From Arenibacter sp. F20364 (lineage in GTDB: Bacteria; Bacteroidota; Bacteroidia; Flavobacteriales; Flavobacteriaceae): a stretch of 64,000 nucleotides of DNA. How positions within the stretch are numbered: position 1 is the first letter of the stretch; the number at the start of each line of letters is the position of its first letter. Where the stretch lies: assembly GCF_023015905.1 (NCBI RefSeq), contig NZ_JALKBD010000008.1:124001-188000 (forward strand), read 5' to 3'. Below are positions 1-9,371 of the stretch, one piece after another. Position numbers and translations under genes: made by a program. The notes under the pieces were generated by a model. It had not been told where the DNA came from. It made no database searches and saw only the letters and a program-made list of their open reading frames with translations.

Positions 1-1
1 A

Positions 2-142
2 AATATTGTATTGCCCTTATTGGTCATTCAACAGTTTGCCCTCCAGCAAATGAGCAGGGATACAGAATATAAGGAGCTATATGAAAAAATAGTAATTAGG
101 TCCTTATATGGAAATATTAATGCGAGTAGGAATTCCGCATAA
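2..142 (+). CDS. ppc: C-terminal end of probable phosphoenolpyruvate carboxylase (partial)
   Basis: An open frame enters from the left edge and stops at TAA 140-142, leaving 46 residues. The tail ends in RSLYGNINASRNSA. This resembles the C-terminus I remember for flavobacterial phosphoenolpyruvate carboxylases, where an arginine-rich stretch and the final Asn-Ser residues belong to the conserved end of the enzyme. The enzyme would carboxylate phosphoenolpyruvate to oxaloacetate as an anaplerotic step in the cytoplasm. Only the tail is visible and no catalytic residue lies in the window, so the call rests on recognition of a short motif. The missing 5' part lies beyond the window. Confidence 0.5.
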   Translation, partial: NIVLPLLVIQQFALQQMSRDTEYKELYEKIVIRSLYGNINASRNSA

Positions 143-737
143 ATAAGATTCTAAAGGACAATTGGAAATATAAAGGGGACATTTAAGGGTTGTTTATGAA
201 GGTGTTCCATATTTTGGGAATGTTCACTTTTATACAAAATTTTCTTTTGTGCCCTATAAGTATCTTTATGGTCTTTAAGCTATAAGAAATATTGGCTTTA
301 GGTTGATCCAATTGATTATTTGACCATTTTTATGAAGTGCTTTATATTTCATTTTTAGTAAGCTCAATATAAGATAGTTGGAAGCGTAATTGCAGAAAAT
401 TCATTAAATTGATTAAAATTTTAGGTAAAATATAAGTTTTCAGTTTTGAAATCGTTTTTATTTTACGGTTCTTTCGGTTATGTTTAACCGTACAATGCTT
501 GTGGCCATAATATATTGGGGCGACAGCAATACGTAAATATGTTACGACTTCAAGGTATTCCCCCCTCTCCTTCATAGTTGCGATTTGATAGGGAACGAAT
601 GGCATGTACAAGACCATGTAATATTTGTTCAAGTTAAGATGAAATAAGTTTGTAAGTCTTTCACGCTAAAGTTCAATGTAATTTTATCGTGTAGAGAATG
701 TTTAATGATGTTTATACTTTAATTTGGGGAGGTCTTT
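143..737. other. Intergenic region, no supported gene
   Basis: About 600 AT-rich bases separate the ppc-like tail from the sensor kinase. An open frame on the minus strand (342-632, 96 codons) is present, but it has no recognisable motif and an unusual composition, so I do not call it. The 3' end of this stretch must hold the promoter of the kinase. A TTTAATTTGG sequence near 718-728 is only loosely like a Bacteroidota -7 box. No strong hairpin was seen. Confidence 0.5.
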
Positions 738-3700
738 ATGCCGAGAAACAATAATACTGTGTTGCAAAATGCATTTGACGATCTACTGAAAAAAGAACGT
801 AATTTTTTCAGTTTTTCCGAGGAAAGTTTAATGGACGGCTTATGGTTTTGGAACATAAATAATCCAGAAGCTGGTGGTATAAGTAATAAACTATCCCAAT
901 TTCTCGGCTTTTCCCCAAAGACGGGGCAGGACCCTATTACAATCGATTTTTTGTCCTTGGTTCATAGTGATGATATAATGATCATGCAAGATGCCTGTCA
1001 AAAGCATATCACCAATAAAGCCACTTTCCCATTTAACGTAGAAGTAAGAATAAATCACCAAAAGGGGCATTCCTTGTGGTTCAATCTTAGGGGGAATATG
1101 GTATCCGAGAACTCGGGAGACGGTCAAGGTCTTATGGGAATGGCCGTCTGTATACATAAGTATAAAGAAAGGGAAAGGCAGTTAAGAGTTGAGAAGGAAT
1201 ACTTTAAGAATGTTGTAAAAGGTGCCAATCTAGGGATTTGGGAAGGCAATCTTATTTCTGGTAGTGTGGTATGTAATGATAAGTGGGCTGACATTATTGG
1301 TTATACCTTGGATGAATTGGATCCATTGACTTACGATACTTTTTTGAGCCTTGTTCATCCAGAAGATGTTGACCAAATAAACAGAACCCTTGAAAAACAT
1401 GTTAAGGAGAAAGGAATTTATGAGATAGAATTTAGAATGCTCCATAAAATGGGGCATTTGGTGTGGGTCTTAAGTCGTGGAGAGATCACCCGGTATGGTG
1501 CAAACGACCTTCCTGAAATTGTGTCCGGAATTCATTATGATATAACCGATCGTAAAGTCAATGAAATATTGTTGAAGAAGTATAAAGATCTTCTTGAACG
1601 CTCAAGTGAAACTGCAAAAATTGGATATTGTGAAGTTGATCTAAAGGAAAATAATATTTTTTGGAGTAAAGTTAATAGGCAAATACACGAGGTGTCAGAA
1701 GATTATAGGCCAACATTGGAAGCTGGTATAGATTTTTATTTGCAGGGTGAAAGTCGTGAACGCATAAAAACAGTTGTTTCACAGGCTATGGAAAACCCCA
1801 TGGAATTTGATGAACAATTGCAATTAAAAACGCAGAACGGAAAGGTTAAATGGGTCAGGGTTATAGGTGTTTCAGAGCACCGGGGCAACGAGTGTGCAAA
1901 GTTGTACGGACTTATACAGGATATTGATCAAATTAAAAAAGTTCAGCTAGAAATCAGGATTCGGGAGGAGCAGTTTAGACAGACCTTTAACCATGCGGTT
2001 ATGGGTATGGCGCTGATAGATGGTGAAAATAAACTGTTAAGAGCAAACAAGAGTTTTTGCAATATTTTTGGCTACAGTGAGGCTGAATTACAATCTTTGG
2101 ATCTTGCTAATATTGCCCATGAGGAGGACTTAAAGTTAAACAGATCGCTTATTGAGGAATTATTTCAAGGCAAGCATAAATATATTAATTTGGAGCACAG
2201 GTTCCACCATAAAAATGGTTCCATAATTTGGGCCAACATATCTATGTCCGCCATACATAATGATCAAGGGAATATCATTCATTTTGTATCCCAGGTTCAG
2301 GATGTAACCGAGCGTAAGAAAAATGAACTTTTATTGGCCCATAATGCAGATATTATACGGCGTATCAATGATGCTGTACGCATTGGAATCTGGGAGCTGG
2401 ATTTTATAACCAATACTGTTCATTGGAGTCCTACCATAAAGAAAATGGTGGGTGTTCCAGAAGATTACATCCCGACCTTAGAGGAGGTTTATCTATATTT
2501 TAATGAAGGGCAACATCGGGCTACAATAAAAGAAGTTATAGCGACTGCCATTGAAAAGGGTGAAGGATTTGATATTGAACTTCAAGTGGTGACTACGAGC
2601 CAAAGGGTGTTTTGGTCCAGAACGATTGGAATTCCGGAAATGGTGGATGGAGTCTGTACCCGACTTTACGGTTTTTTCCAGGACATAGACGAGAAGACAA
2701 AGGCAACAAAAGAGTTGGCGATCAAGGAAGAGGAGTATAGAAGGTCTTTTAAACATGCGGCCATAGGAATGTTGGTTATTGATTTGAAGGGAAGATTACG
2801 GGCAGCAAATCCCAGAATTTGTGAAATACTAGGGTATGCAGAGAAGGAAATTGTAAAAAAAACAATTTTTGATTTGGCTCATCCAGAGGATATAGATAGG
2901 CTTGAGGGCATGTTGGAGGAAATACAAAGTGGGGAAAAAGGGTCGTTTAAGTTGGAAAAACGTTGCGTGCACAAAAGTGGTGGCCATGTATGGGTAAATG
3001 CGGCCATAGCAGCAGTTAAAAACGATGAGGGTCAGTTTACCCATCTTGTGGCTCAGATTCAGGATATTTCTGACAAGAAGCAATTGACAGAGAATCTTAC
3101 GGAACATAATAACCGCCTAATAAATTTTGCGCATATCGTATCGCATAATTTAAGATCCCATACCAGTAATATTTCCATGCTTTTGGATTTGGCATTACAG
3201 GATGATCCCAAAATAATTGAGAATGAATACTACCGCAATATTAAGGTGGTTTCGGATAATATGAACGAAACCATCTACCAGTTAAATGAGATTGTTGAGA
3301 TAAATTCAAAAGTCAGTTCTACCCTGAGCTCCCAAAATTTATTAAAAAATGTTCAGAAGGCTTTAAAGACGATTGATCACTTTGTAAAGAAAAACAATGC
3401 AAAAATTCAATTAGAGGTAGAATCTACTATTAATGTTCTGGCCGTACATGCCTATTTGGAAAGTATTATCCTTAATTTAATTACGAACGCTATTAAATAT
3501 CGATCTCCCGATAGGAGGGTGGAGCTAGAAATAAGCAGTGGGATTAAGGGCCAATACGCTTATTTAAGTGTTGCCGACAATGGCCTTGGGATTGATTTGA
3601 AGCGATATGGTTCCAAGCTATTTGGAATGTATAAAACTTTTCACAATCACCCTGAATCAAGGGGTATAGGGCTTTTTATCAGTAAAAACCAAATTGAGAC

Positions 3701-3776
3701 CATGGGCGGTAAAATTGAGGTTGAAAGTGAGGTAAATGTGGGGACAAAGTTTACTACTTATTTTAGGGTTATTTAA
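738..3776 (+). CDS. Multi-PAS sensor histidine kinase
   Basis: The protein is 1012 residues and has no obvious transmembrane segment or signal peptide, so it is probably a cytoplasmic sensor. Six successive PAS-like units can be followed at about residues 25-140, 155-275, 285-400, 408-530, 540-655 and 662-785, several ending in the PAC-type D-I-T/D-I-D pattern. The kinase core follows. The phosphoacceptor is probably His803 in the VSHNLRS motif, the N box is NLITNAIKY near 911, and the G boxes are DNGLGI near 947 and RGIGLFI near 974. There is no receiver domain. A single-domain receiver protein is encoded 207 bp downstream on the same strand and is the likely partner. The signal cannot be deduced; PAS3 and PAS5 resemble each other, as do PAS4 and PAS6, which suggests internal duplication of a two-PAS block. 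Confidence 0.9.
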   Translation: MPRNNNTVLQNAFDDLLKKERNFFSFSEESLMDGLWFWNINNPEAGGISNKLSQFLGFSPKTGQDPITIDFLSLVHSDDIMIMQDACQKHITNKATFPFNVEVRINHQKGHSLWFNLRGNMVSENSGDGQGLMGMAVCIHKYKERERQLRVEKEYFKNVVKGANLGIWEGNLISGSVVCNDKWADIIGYTLDELDPLTYDTFLSLVHPEDVDQINRTLEKHVKEKGIYEIEFRMLHKMGHLVWVLSRGEITRYGANDLPEIVSGIHYDITDRKVNEILLKKYKDLLERSSETAKIGYCEVDLKENNIFWSKVNRQIHEVSEDYRPTLEAGIDFYLQGESRERIKTVVSQAMENPMEFDEQLQLKTQNGKVKWVRVIGVSEHRGNECAKLYGLIQDIDQIKKVQLEIRIREEQFRQTFNHAVMGMALIDGENKLLRANKSFCNIFGYSEAELQSLDLANIAHEEDLKLNRSLIEELFQGKHKYINLEHRFHHKNGSIIWANISMSAIHNDQGNIIHFVSQVQDVTERKKNELLLAHNADIIRRINDAVRIGIWELDFITNTVHWSPTIKKMVGVPEDYIPTLEEVYLYFNEGQHRATIKEVIATAIEKGEGFDIELQVVTTSQRVFWSRTIGIPEMVDGVCTRLYGFFQDIDEKTKATKELAIKEEEYRRSFKHAAIGMLVIDLKGRLRAANPRICEILGYAEKEIVKKTIFDLAHPEDIDRLEGMLEEIQSGEKGSFKLEKRCVHKSGGHVWVNAAIAAVKNDEGQFTHLVAQIQDISDKKQLTENLTEHNNRLINFAHIVSHNLRSHTSNISMLLDLALQDDPKIIENEYYRNIKVVSDNMNETIYQLNEIVEINSKVSSTLSSQNLLKNVQKALKTIDHFVKKNNAKIQLEVESTINVLAVHAYLESIILNLITNAIKYRSPDRRVELEISSGIKGQYAYLSVADNGLGIDLKRYGSKLFGMYKTFHNHPESRGIGLFISKNQIETMGGKIEVESEVNVGTKFTTYFRVI

Positions 3777-3983
3777 CAGGGATTAATTGCTTCGGAAAAA
3801 GTCTGCAGTACTTTTGGCCAAATTAAAAAAGACTTTCTTTTTTGTAATAACAATTTGTTATTAGTTGTAAGATTGAATAATGAAGAAATATTCATTATAT
3901 TAGAAACCAATTTATTCTATAGGGTAAAAAGATTGTCTTGTTTTTGCCATAAGGATAAGAGGACAACATAAATTTTATAGTGA

Positions 3984-4379
3984 ATGAGTGTCAATACTGC
4001 CTGTATTATAGATGATGACCCTATTTTTGTTTTCGGCTCAAAAGTTCTTTTGAGAAATAATGGCTTTGCCTCCAGTATTATTGTCTGTCAAAACGGGAAA
4101 GAAGCCCTAGAGGTAATAATTCCTCTACTTGAATCTGGAGAAGGACTGCCAGAGGTAATATTTTTGGATTTGAACATGCCCATAATGGATGGCTGGGAGT
4201 TTTTGGATGAGTTTAGTAAACTGCCAAAGGTGCAAGGCACGAGGGTTTATATTTTGAGCTCATCCATAGATTTTAGGGATATTGAACGGGCCAAAGAGTA
4301 TGATATAGTAAGTGATTTTGTAGCCAAACCCTTAACCGATAGGAAAATTATGGAATTGCTAAAGGAATTGGAGGACTAG
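3984..4379 (+). CDS. Single-domain response regulator
   Basis: This 131-residue protein is a lone receiver domain of CheY/Rcp1 type with no output domain. The acidic pocket is Asp10-Asp12 in IIDDDP, the phosphorylation site is Asp62 in FLDLNMP, and the conserved lysine is Lys115 in FVAKPL. The Ser/Thr position appears as SSS after the fourth strand. It follows the six-PAS kinase with a 207 bp gap and probably accepts its phosphate. Because there is no DNA-binding or enzymatic output, it should act through protein contacts or pass phosphate to another component. Target genes cannot be inferred from the sequence. Confidence 0.9.
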   Translation: MSVNTACIIDDDPIFVFGSKVLLRNNGFASSIIVCQNGKEALEVIIPLLESGEGLPEVIFLDLNMPIMDGWEFLDEFSKLPKVQGTRVYILSSSIDFRDIERAKEYDIVSDFVAKPLTDRKIMELLKELED

Positions 4380-4629
4380 GTTCTTCAGGGAATGTTATGG
4401 CTATAAGCATATGCTGCTGGAGGAGAGGTAAATAGTATTGCCCTTCTTTATTATAAATTGGAGTTTGTTCCAAGGGTTGTGGTAGAAAGTAATAATGTAG
4501 GAATAAAACATTTTATTGTTCTATTTGTACGTATTTTGTCAAATTTATATTAATCCATTAGTATTTTAAATGCCTCTGTATTAATTTAGTGGCCTTGTCA
4601 AAATTTCAGAATACAAACTACTACTATTA

Positions 4630-6870
4630 ATGAGATTATCATTTTGTTTATCCCTTTCCATTTCGCTTATCGTTTTATCATGTAAACCCTCCTTCCATGA
4701 ACCACAGATTTCATTAGAAGATTATAAGGTAGAAGAAGGTTTTGAACTGGAAATGGTAGCGTCCGAACCTCTTTTGACAGCTCCTGTGGCTATAGATTTT
4801 GATTCTAAAGGGCGTATTTGGGTAGCTGAAATGAACGGATTCATGCTTAATTTGGAGGGGGATGGCGAAGATTTGCCTAGCGGGTCCATTAAAATATTGG
4901 AAGATCGTGATAATGACGGAATTATGGATCACGCCGAAACGTTTTTGGATAGTTTGGTAATGCCAAGGGCGTTGGCCCTTGTTTATGGGGGCTTACTATA
5001 TGCGGAATCCCCTAATCTTTGGTTTGTTGAAATTGAGAATGATAGACCGGGAAACCGGGTATTGGTAGATTCGCTTTATGCTACTGTGGGAAATCCTGAA
5101 CATCAGCCCAATGGTTTAATGATGAATTTGGACAACTGGATCTACAATGCCAAATCCAATTTTAGATATCAGCGCAAGGATGGTGTCTGGAAAAAGGAGC
5201 CTACTACGCAGCGAGGACAGTGGGGTATCTCCCATGATAATTTTGGAAGGCTTTATTACAATAATAATTCCACCCAGTTATTAGGGGATCACATACTGCC
5301 CAATCGTTTGGTCCGTAATAAATATTTTGTTCCCAAAAAGGGAGTGGATGAAACTTTGACAGAAGATCAACGCGTATATTCCTTGCATACTGCTTCTGTG
5401 AACCGGGGTTATGAAGAAGGGGTTTTAAACCAGGACAGTCTGTTGGTTAATGTCACAGCGGCCTGCGGGCCATTGGTATACAGGGGAGGAATGTTCCCCA
5501 GTGATTATGATCAAAATGTCTTTGTTTGCATTCCTGAGGCCAATTTGATAAAAAGAAACATCCTAACCTTTTATGGGGATCGGGTTGAAGCTAAACAGGC
5601 GTATCAAGGAAAAGAGTTTTTGGCCTCTACGGATGAAGGTTTCCGGCCAGTGAATTTATTCAATGGGCCCGATGGAAACATGTATGTTGTGGATATGCAC
5701 CGTGGTGTAATTCAGCATTATGCATTTTTGAGCCCTTATTTGAAGAAGATATCAGCAGAGAAAAAATTGGACACCATACTTGATTACGGAAGGATATTAC
5801 GAGTACGGAGCAAAGACAAACCGGCGAGGGATATTCCGGATCTGGAGGCTTTTTCCGCACCACAATTGTTGGCGTCGTTAAAAGATTCCAACGGATGGAT
5901 CCGAGATAAGGCACAGCAATATTTGATACATAAAAATGATAAGGGTGTTTTACCTGAACTCGAATCAATGGCTTTGGACAATAAAAGTCCTTTGGCACAA
6001 ATACACGCGCTATATACCTTAAAAGGGCTAAATGCTCTTACGTTCGACTTCCTGCAGCAACTGGCCCAAAATGAGGGACTGGAAGTCGCATCACATGCCA
6101 TTGTCCTTTTAGAGGATTTCGCTTCAGAAATAAATGTTCCCAAGGCAAAGGTTCTTTTTGCTGACCTAATAAAAAGGAATGAACCCATGTTGGATCTTTA
6201 TCTTTCCACAACTCTGGGAATCTGGGCCACTGAGGATAAAGAAGTGTTTTTTCCTTTCATATACGATTTGTCCCTTAAGTACAGTAATAATGTTATAGTT
6301 CAAGAGGCAATCCTAAGTGGTTCCGAAGGGGTCATGTCCGCTTTAAAGATGCAGGTTGATCAGATGGCGGACCTAAAAAATACTGACCTAAGCGTATTGA
6401 CGTCGGAAAGTTTCGATCGGCAAAAAAATGATAAACCCAATTATATTTATTCTACTAGGGTTGCTAGGGCAGATTCTAGGACCAATGGAGCCATACTTTT
6501 TCGACAAATATGCGCCTCCTGTCATTCTAGCAGCGGAGAGGGTATTCACGGATTGGCACCACCTCTGGTAGGGTCCGAGTATATTTCTACCCATTTGGAG
6601 CAACTGGGGCTTATTATTCTTCACGGCCTTAAAGGTCCTCTCAAAATTAATGGTGAAGTTTATGATAATAATCATCAAATGCCTGGACTTAAGTATAATA
6701 AAAATCTTTCCGATAAGGACATCTCGGATATAATATCCTATGTGACCAATGCATTTTCAATTCAACCAAAAGGTTTAAAGCCGGAAAAGATTAAGGAGCT
6801 ACGGAATGTTAATTCAAAGGACGGTATGGAGTATACCGAAGAGGAATTGTATGAACGTATTGGAAAATAA
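4630..6870 (+). CDS. PVC-type beta-propeller dehydrogenase-like lipoprotein with C-terminal cytochrome c domain
   Basis: The 746-residue protein starts with a lipoprotein-like leader (LIVLSCKP, Cys18), so it should sit in the periplasm or on a membrane. Residues about 30-390 form a glucose/sorbosone dehydrogenase-like beta-propeller of the kind found in Planctomycetes and Bacteroidota (VAIDFDSKGRIWVAEMNG, FNGPDGNMYVVDMHRG). Residues about 400-560 look like HEAT-type helical repeats. A class I cytochrome c domain follows, with haem motif CASCH at 628-632 and a Met later in the domain (HQMPGL) as a possible axial ligand. The family is annotated as membrane-bound dehydrogenase domain protein, but substrates are mostly unknown. 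It stands 71 bp upstream of uxaC and could be the electron acceptor or dehydrogenase of the hexuronate/glycoside locus; that link is inference. Confidence 0.8.
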   Translation: MRLSFCLSLSISLIVLSCKPSFHEPQISLEDYKVEEGFELEMVASEPLLTAPVAIDFDSKGRIWVAEMNGFMLNLEGDGEDLPSGSIKILEDRDNDGIMDHAETFLDSLVMPRALALVYGGLLYAESPNLWFVEIENDRPGNRVLVDSLYATVGNPEHQPNGLMMNLDNWIYNAKSNFRYQRKDGVWKKEPTTQRGQWGISHDNFGRLYYNNNSTQLLGDHILPNRLVRNKYFVPKKGVDETLTEDQRVYSLHTASVNRGYEEGVLNQDSLLVNVTAACGPLVYRGGMFPSDYDQNVFVCIPEANLIKRNILTFYGDRVEAKQAYQGKEFLASTDEGFRPVNLFNGPDGNMYVVDMHRGVIQHYAFLSPYLKKISAEKKLDTILDYGRILRVRSKDKPARDIPDLEAFSAPQLLASLKDSNGWIRDKAQQYLIHKNDKGVLPELESMALDNKSPLAQIHALYTLKGLNALTFDFLQQLAQNEGLEVASHAIVLLEDFASEINVPKAKVLFADLIKRNEPMLDLYLSTTLGIWATEDKEVFFPFIYDLSLKYSNNVIVQEAILSGSEGVMSALKMQVDQMADLKNTDLSVLTSESFDRQKNDKPNYIYSTRVARADSRTNGAILFRQICASCHSSSGEGIHGLAPPLVGSEYISTHLEQLGLIILHGLKGPLKINGEVYDNNHQMPGLKYNKNLSDKDISDIISYVTNAFSIQPKGLKPEKIKELRNVNSKDGMEYTEEELYERIGK

Positions 6871-6941
6871 CCTTAGATAGTAGAACTACCTTTAGGGAAA
6901 TATTAGGTATATTAAGAATTAAAAATAAATTCGGTAGTAAG

Positions 6942-8348
6942 ATGAAGACTTTCATAAATGATGATTTCCTATTGCAGAGTGATTTTGCGAAAACTTTATA
7001 TCACAATTTTGCAAAAAAATTGCCCATTATAGACTATCACAACCACCTGCCTCCCCAAGAAATTGATGATAACAGGGTTTTCGGGAATATCAGTCAAGCT
7101 TGGTTGGCAGGAGACCACTATAAATGGCGTGCCATGCGCGCTTTTGGGATAGATGAGCATTTTATAACCGGGAATGCAACCGACAGAGAAAAATTTTTGA
7201 AATGGGCGGAAACTGTGCCCTATACAGTGAGAAACCCTTTGTATCATTGGACCCATTTGGAATTGCAGCGTTATTTTGGGGTTCAGGAATTGTTGGGGCC
7301 GGATAATGCAGAGGAAATATATGAACATACTTCGGCAATGCTGCAGCAAACTTCCCACCACACCTTGGGACTTTTGCAACAGCAAAATGTAGAGTCTTTA
7401 TGTACTACGGACGAATCTATAGACCCCCTTCAGTTTCATAAAAGCCTTAAGCAAAAAGGGATTTCGCCAAAAGTTTTTCCGACATTCCGTCCAGATAAGA
7501 CCTTTGCCATAGAACAGGGAGGGACTTATGTTGCCTATTTGCAGAAATTGGGCGAGGCGTCCAACATGAATATAGAGTCCTATAACGACTTATTGGCCGC
7601 CTTGGAAAATAGGATAAACTATTTTCATGAACAGGGCGGTAGGCTTGCGGATCATGGATTGGAACAACTCTATTATTTTAAGGAAGGTACCTATAATGCC
7701 GAAAGTTTGTTTAAAAAAGCTTTGGATGGTAAAACTCTTGTTGTGGAAGAAGTCCAATATTTCAAGGCACAAGTGTTGCTATTTTTGGGAAGATGTTATC
7801 ACAAAAAAGGATGGGTGCAACAATTCCATATAGGAGCTATTCGGGACAATAATAAGAGGTTGTTGTCCAAATTGGGTCCTGATACCGGGTTCGATTCTAT
7901 AGGTGATTTTTCACAGGCACGTGCGTTGAGCGGTTTCTTAAATGAATTGGACGGAACGGATCAACTTGCCAAAACCGTAATATACAACCTTAACCCCTCC
8001 GATAATGAAGTAATAGCGACCATGGTGGGTAATTTTAATGATGGTAGCGTTAGGGGAAAGGTTCAGTTTGGTTCTGGATGGTGGTTCCTAGATCAAAAGG
8101 ACGGAATGGAGAAGCAGATGAACACCCTGTCCAATATGGGGCTGTTAAGCTGTTTTGTGGGAATGTTGACAGATTCTAGAAGCTTTTTGTCTTTTCCTAG
8201 GCATGAATACTTTAGAAGGATCTTGTGCAACCTAATAGGGAATGATGTTGTAAACGGTGAGTTGCCGGCAGATGAAAAATTATTGGGAAAAATTGTATCC
8301 GATATATCCTACTATAACGCCAAAAACTTTTTCGATTTTAATAAATAA
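6942..8348 (+). CDS. uxaC: Glucuronate isomerase (uronate isomerase)
   Basis: The 468-residue protein matches UxaC over its full usual length. It isomerises D-glucuronate to D-fructuronate, and also D-galacturonate to D-tagaturonate, in the cytoplasm. The metal-binding HNHLPP motif is near residue 33, and the C-terminal FPRHEYFRRILCN region is typical of the family. It follows the propeller/cytochrome gene by 71 bp on the same strand and ends at a strong bidirectional terminator. The next two steps of the pathway, an SDR mannonate oxidoreductase and UxuA, lie about 12 kb downstream in the same locus, so glucuronate rather than galacturonate is the probable substrate. No altaronate-branch genes (UxaA, UxaB) are visible here. 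Confidence 0.95.
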   Translation: MKTFINDDFLLQSDFAKTLYHNFAKKLPIIDYHNHLPPQEIDDNRVFGNISQAWLAGDHYKWRAMRAFGIDEHFITGNATDREKFLKWAETVPYTVRNPLYHWTHLELQRYFGVQELLGPDNAEEIYEHTSAMLQQTSHHTLGLLQQQNVESLCTTDESIDPLQFHKSLKQKGISPKVFPTFRPDKTFAIEQGGTYVAYLQKLGEASNMNIESYNDLLAALENRINYFHEQGGRLADHGLEQLYYFKEGTYNAESLFKKALDGKTLVVEEVQYFKAQVLLFLGRCYHKKGWVQQFHIGAIRDNNKRLLSKLGPDTGFDSIGDFSQARALSGFLNELDGTDQLAKTVIYNLNPSDNEVIATMVGNFNDGSVRGKVQFGSGWWFLDQKDGMEKQMNTLSNMGLLSCFVGMLTDSRSFLSFPRHEYFRRILCNLIGNDVVNGELPADEKLLGKIVSDISYYNAKNFFDFNK

Positions 8349-8377
8349 GGCTATTCAAAAGCACTCGATTTAGGGTT

Positions 8378-8421
8378 TATACAAAAAATGCGCATCGTTT
8401 CAGATGCGCATTTTTTGTATA
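8378..8421. terminator. Bidirectional intrinsic terminator between uxaC and thuA-like gene
   Basis: A perfect 18 bp inverted repeat (TATACAAAAAATGCGCAT and its complement) surrounds an 8-base loop. The A-tract on one side and T-tract on the other are within the stem, so it can end transcripts from both strands. It lies exactly between the convergent uxaC and ThuA-like genes. Confidence 0.9.
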
Positions 8422-8444
8422 GACCATTAGGGATAAGAAATGTA

Positions 8445-9362
8445 TTACAGTTTCCCAATGGGACTGTCGTCACATTTAAGATCTCCCACTACATACTGTA
8501 TTCCATCCAAGAAAAATTGAAGTAAATCCGGATTTTCCATGCTTTGTGCATTATGCGATGGGGAACTGTAGAAAACCCTTCCCTTGCCATATCGCTTTAT
8601 CCAGGCTACATAGATGGTGTTATCGCTGACCTCCTTTTTAACACCTTCCAATTTATCGGCCTCAATATATAGGAGAGGTCTAAAATTGTAATCGGAATAG
8701 GCATTGTTAAAAAAATAAGGTTCATCGACGTGGGTGAACCCCTTGCCTTTGAATGCTTGTACCATAGGATGGTCGGTATTGACCTCTTTTAAGTGCATTT
8801 CCTGTTGTTTTGGATGGTAGTCAAAACTGCCACCGACCATTTTGCTGAATTTAACGGAATTGTTTTGAACGGTGATAGCCCCATGCATTATCATTAATCC
8901 GCCTCCTTTGGTCACATAATTCATGAGATTTTCTTCATATTCTGCCGCCATACTGGCAATAGTATTATCGTCCAAACTGCTGTTCTTCTTTAATAGATCC
9001 CAGAATAGGTCGCGTTTTGGACCCGCTGGGTTGGAATTGTTTAGAATTACGGCATCGTACTGTTTTAAATTCTTTGCGTCGAAGCTATCAATATCCCGGG
9101 CAATGGTAACCTCAAAAGCACCCGATTTTCTGGCTAAAATTTTAAGCATTTCGTCGTTATGCGGAATTGTCCAGTGGTAAAACCCGGTATGCTGGGAAAA
9201 AACAAGGATTTTTTTTACATCCGCCCTAACTGTTGGGGTGGACGGAGCCAAAGATTCTATTTTGGCGAGCCATTGTTCGGTTATTGGAAATTCTTTTAGA
9301 CCTTGGGCGAAAGTTGAGCTAACAAAAAGAAATGTTAGTAGGGTGTAAACTGCTTTATTCAT
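8445..9362 (-). CDS. ThuA-like domain protein, exported
   Basis: The 305-residue protein begins with a clear Sec signal peptide (MNKAVYTLLTFLFVSSTFAQ), so it acts in the periplasm. The body is a ThuA/class I glutamine amidotransferase-like fold: KILVFSQHTGFYHWTIPHND near 50, the YDAVILNNSN segment, and GGGLMIMHGAI in the middle. ThuA proteins accompany Gfo/Idh/MocA dehydrogenases such as ThuB, which make 3-keto-glycosides in trehalose and related sugar catabolism; ThuA is thought to process the 3-keto product. Here two exported Gfo/Idh/MocA-type proteins are encoded nearby, which supports such a role. The gene starts 9 bp after the LacI regulator gene and is probably co-transcribed with it. 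Substrate is unknown. Confidence 0.85.
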   Translation of the reverse strand: MNKAVYTLLTFLFVSSTFAQGLKEFPITEQWLAKIESLAPSTPTVRADVKKILVFSQHTGFYHWTIPHNDEMLKILARKSGAFEVTIARDIDSFDAKNLKQYDAVILNNSNPAGPKRDLFWDLLKKNSSLDDNTIASMAAEYEENLMNYVTKGGGLMIMHGAITVQNNSVKFSKMVGGSFDYHPKQQEMHLKEVNTDHPMVQAFKGKGFTHVDEPYFFNNAYSDYNFRPLLYIEADKLEGVKKEVSDNTIYVAWIKRYGKGRVFYSSPSHNAQSMENPDLLQFFLDGIQYVVGDLKCDDSPIGKL

Positions 9363-9371
9363 TGAAAATAA

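Noticed and set aside
342-632. 96-codon frame on the minus strand
   Set aside because: No motif, odd composition, no partner gene; probably chance in AT-rich intergenic DNA. I considered a decayed LytTR-type fragment but the match is too weak.
5784-6188. 134-codon frame on the minus strand inside the propeller/cytochrome gene
   Set aside because: Shadow of a well-supported gene; no motif.
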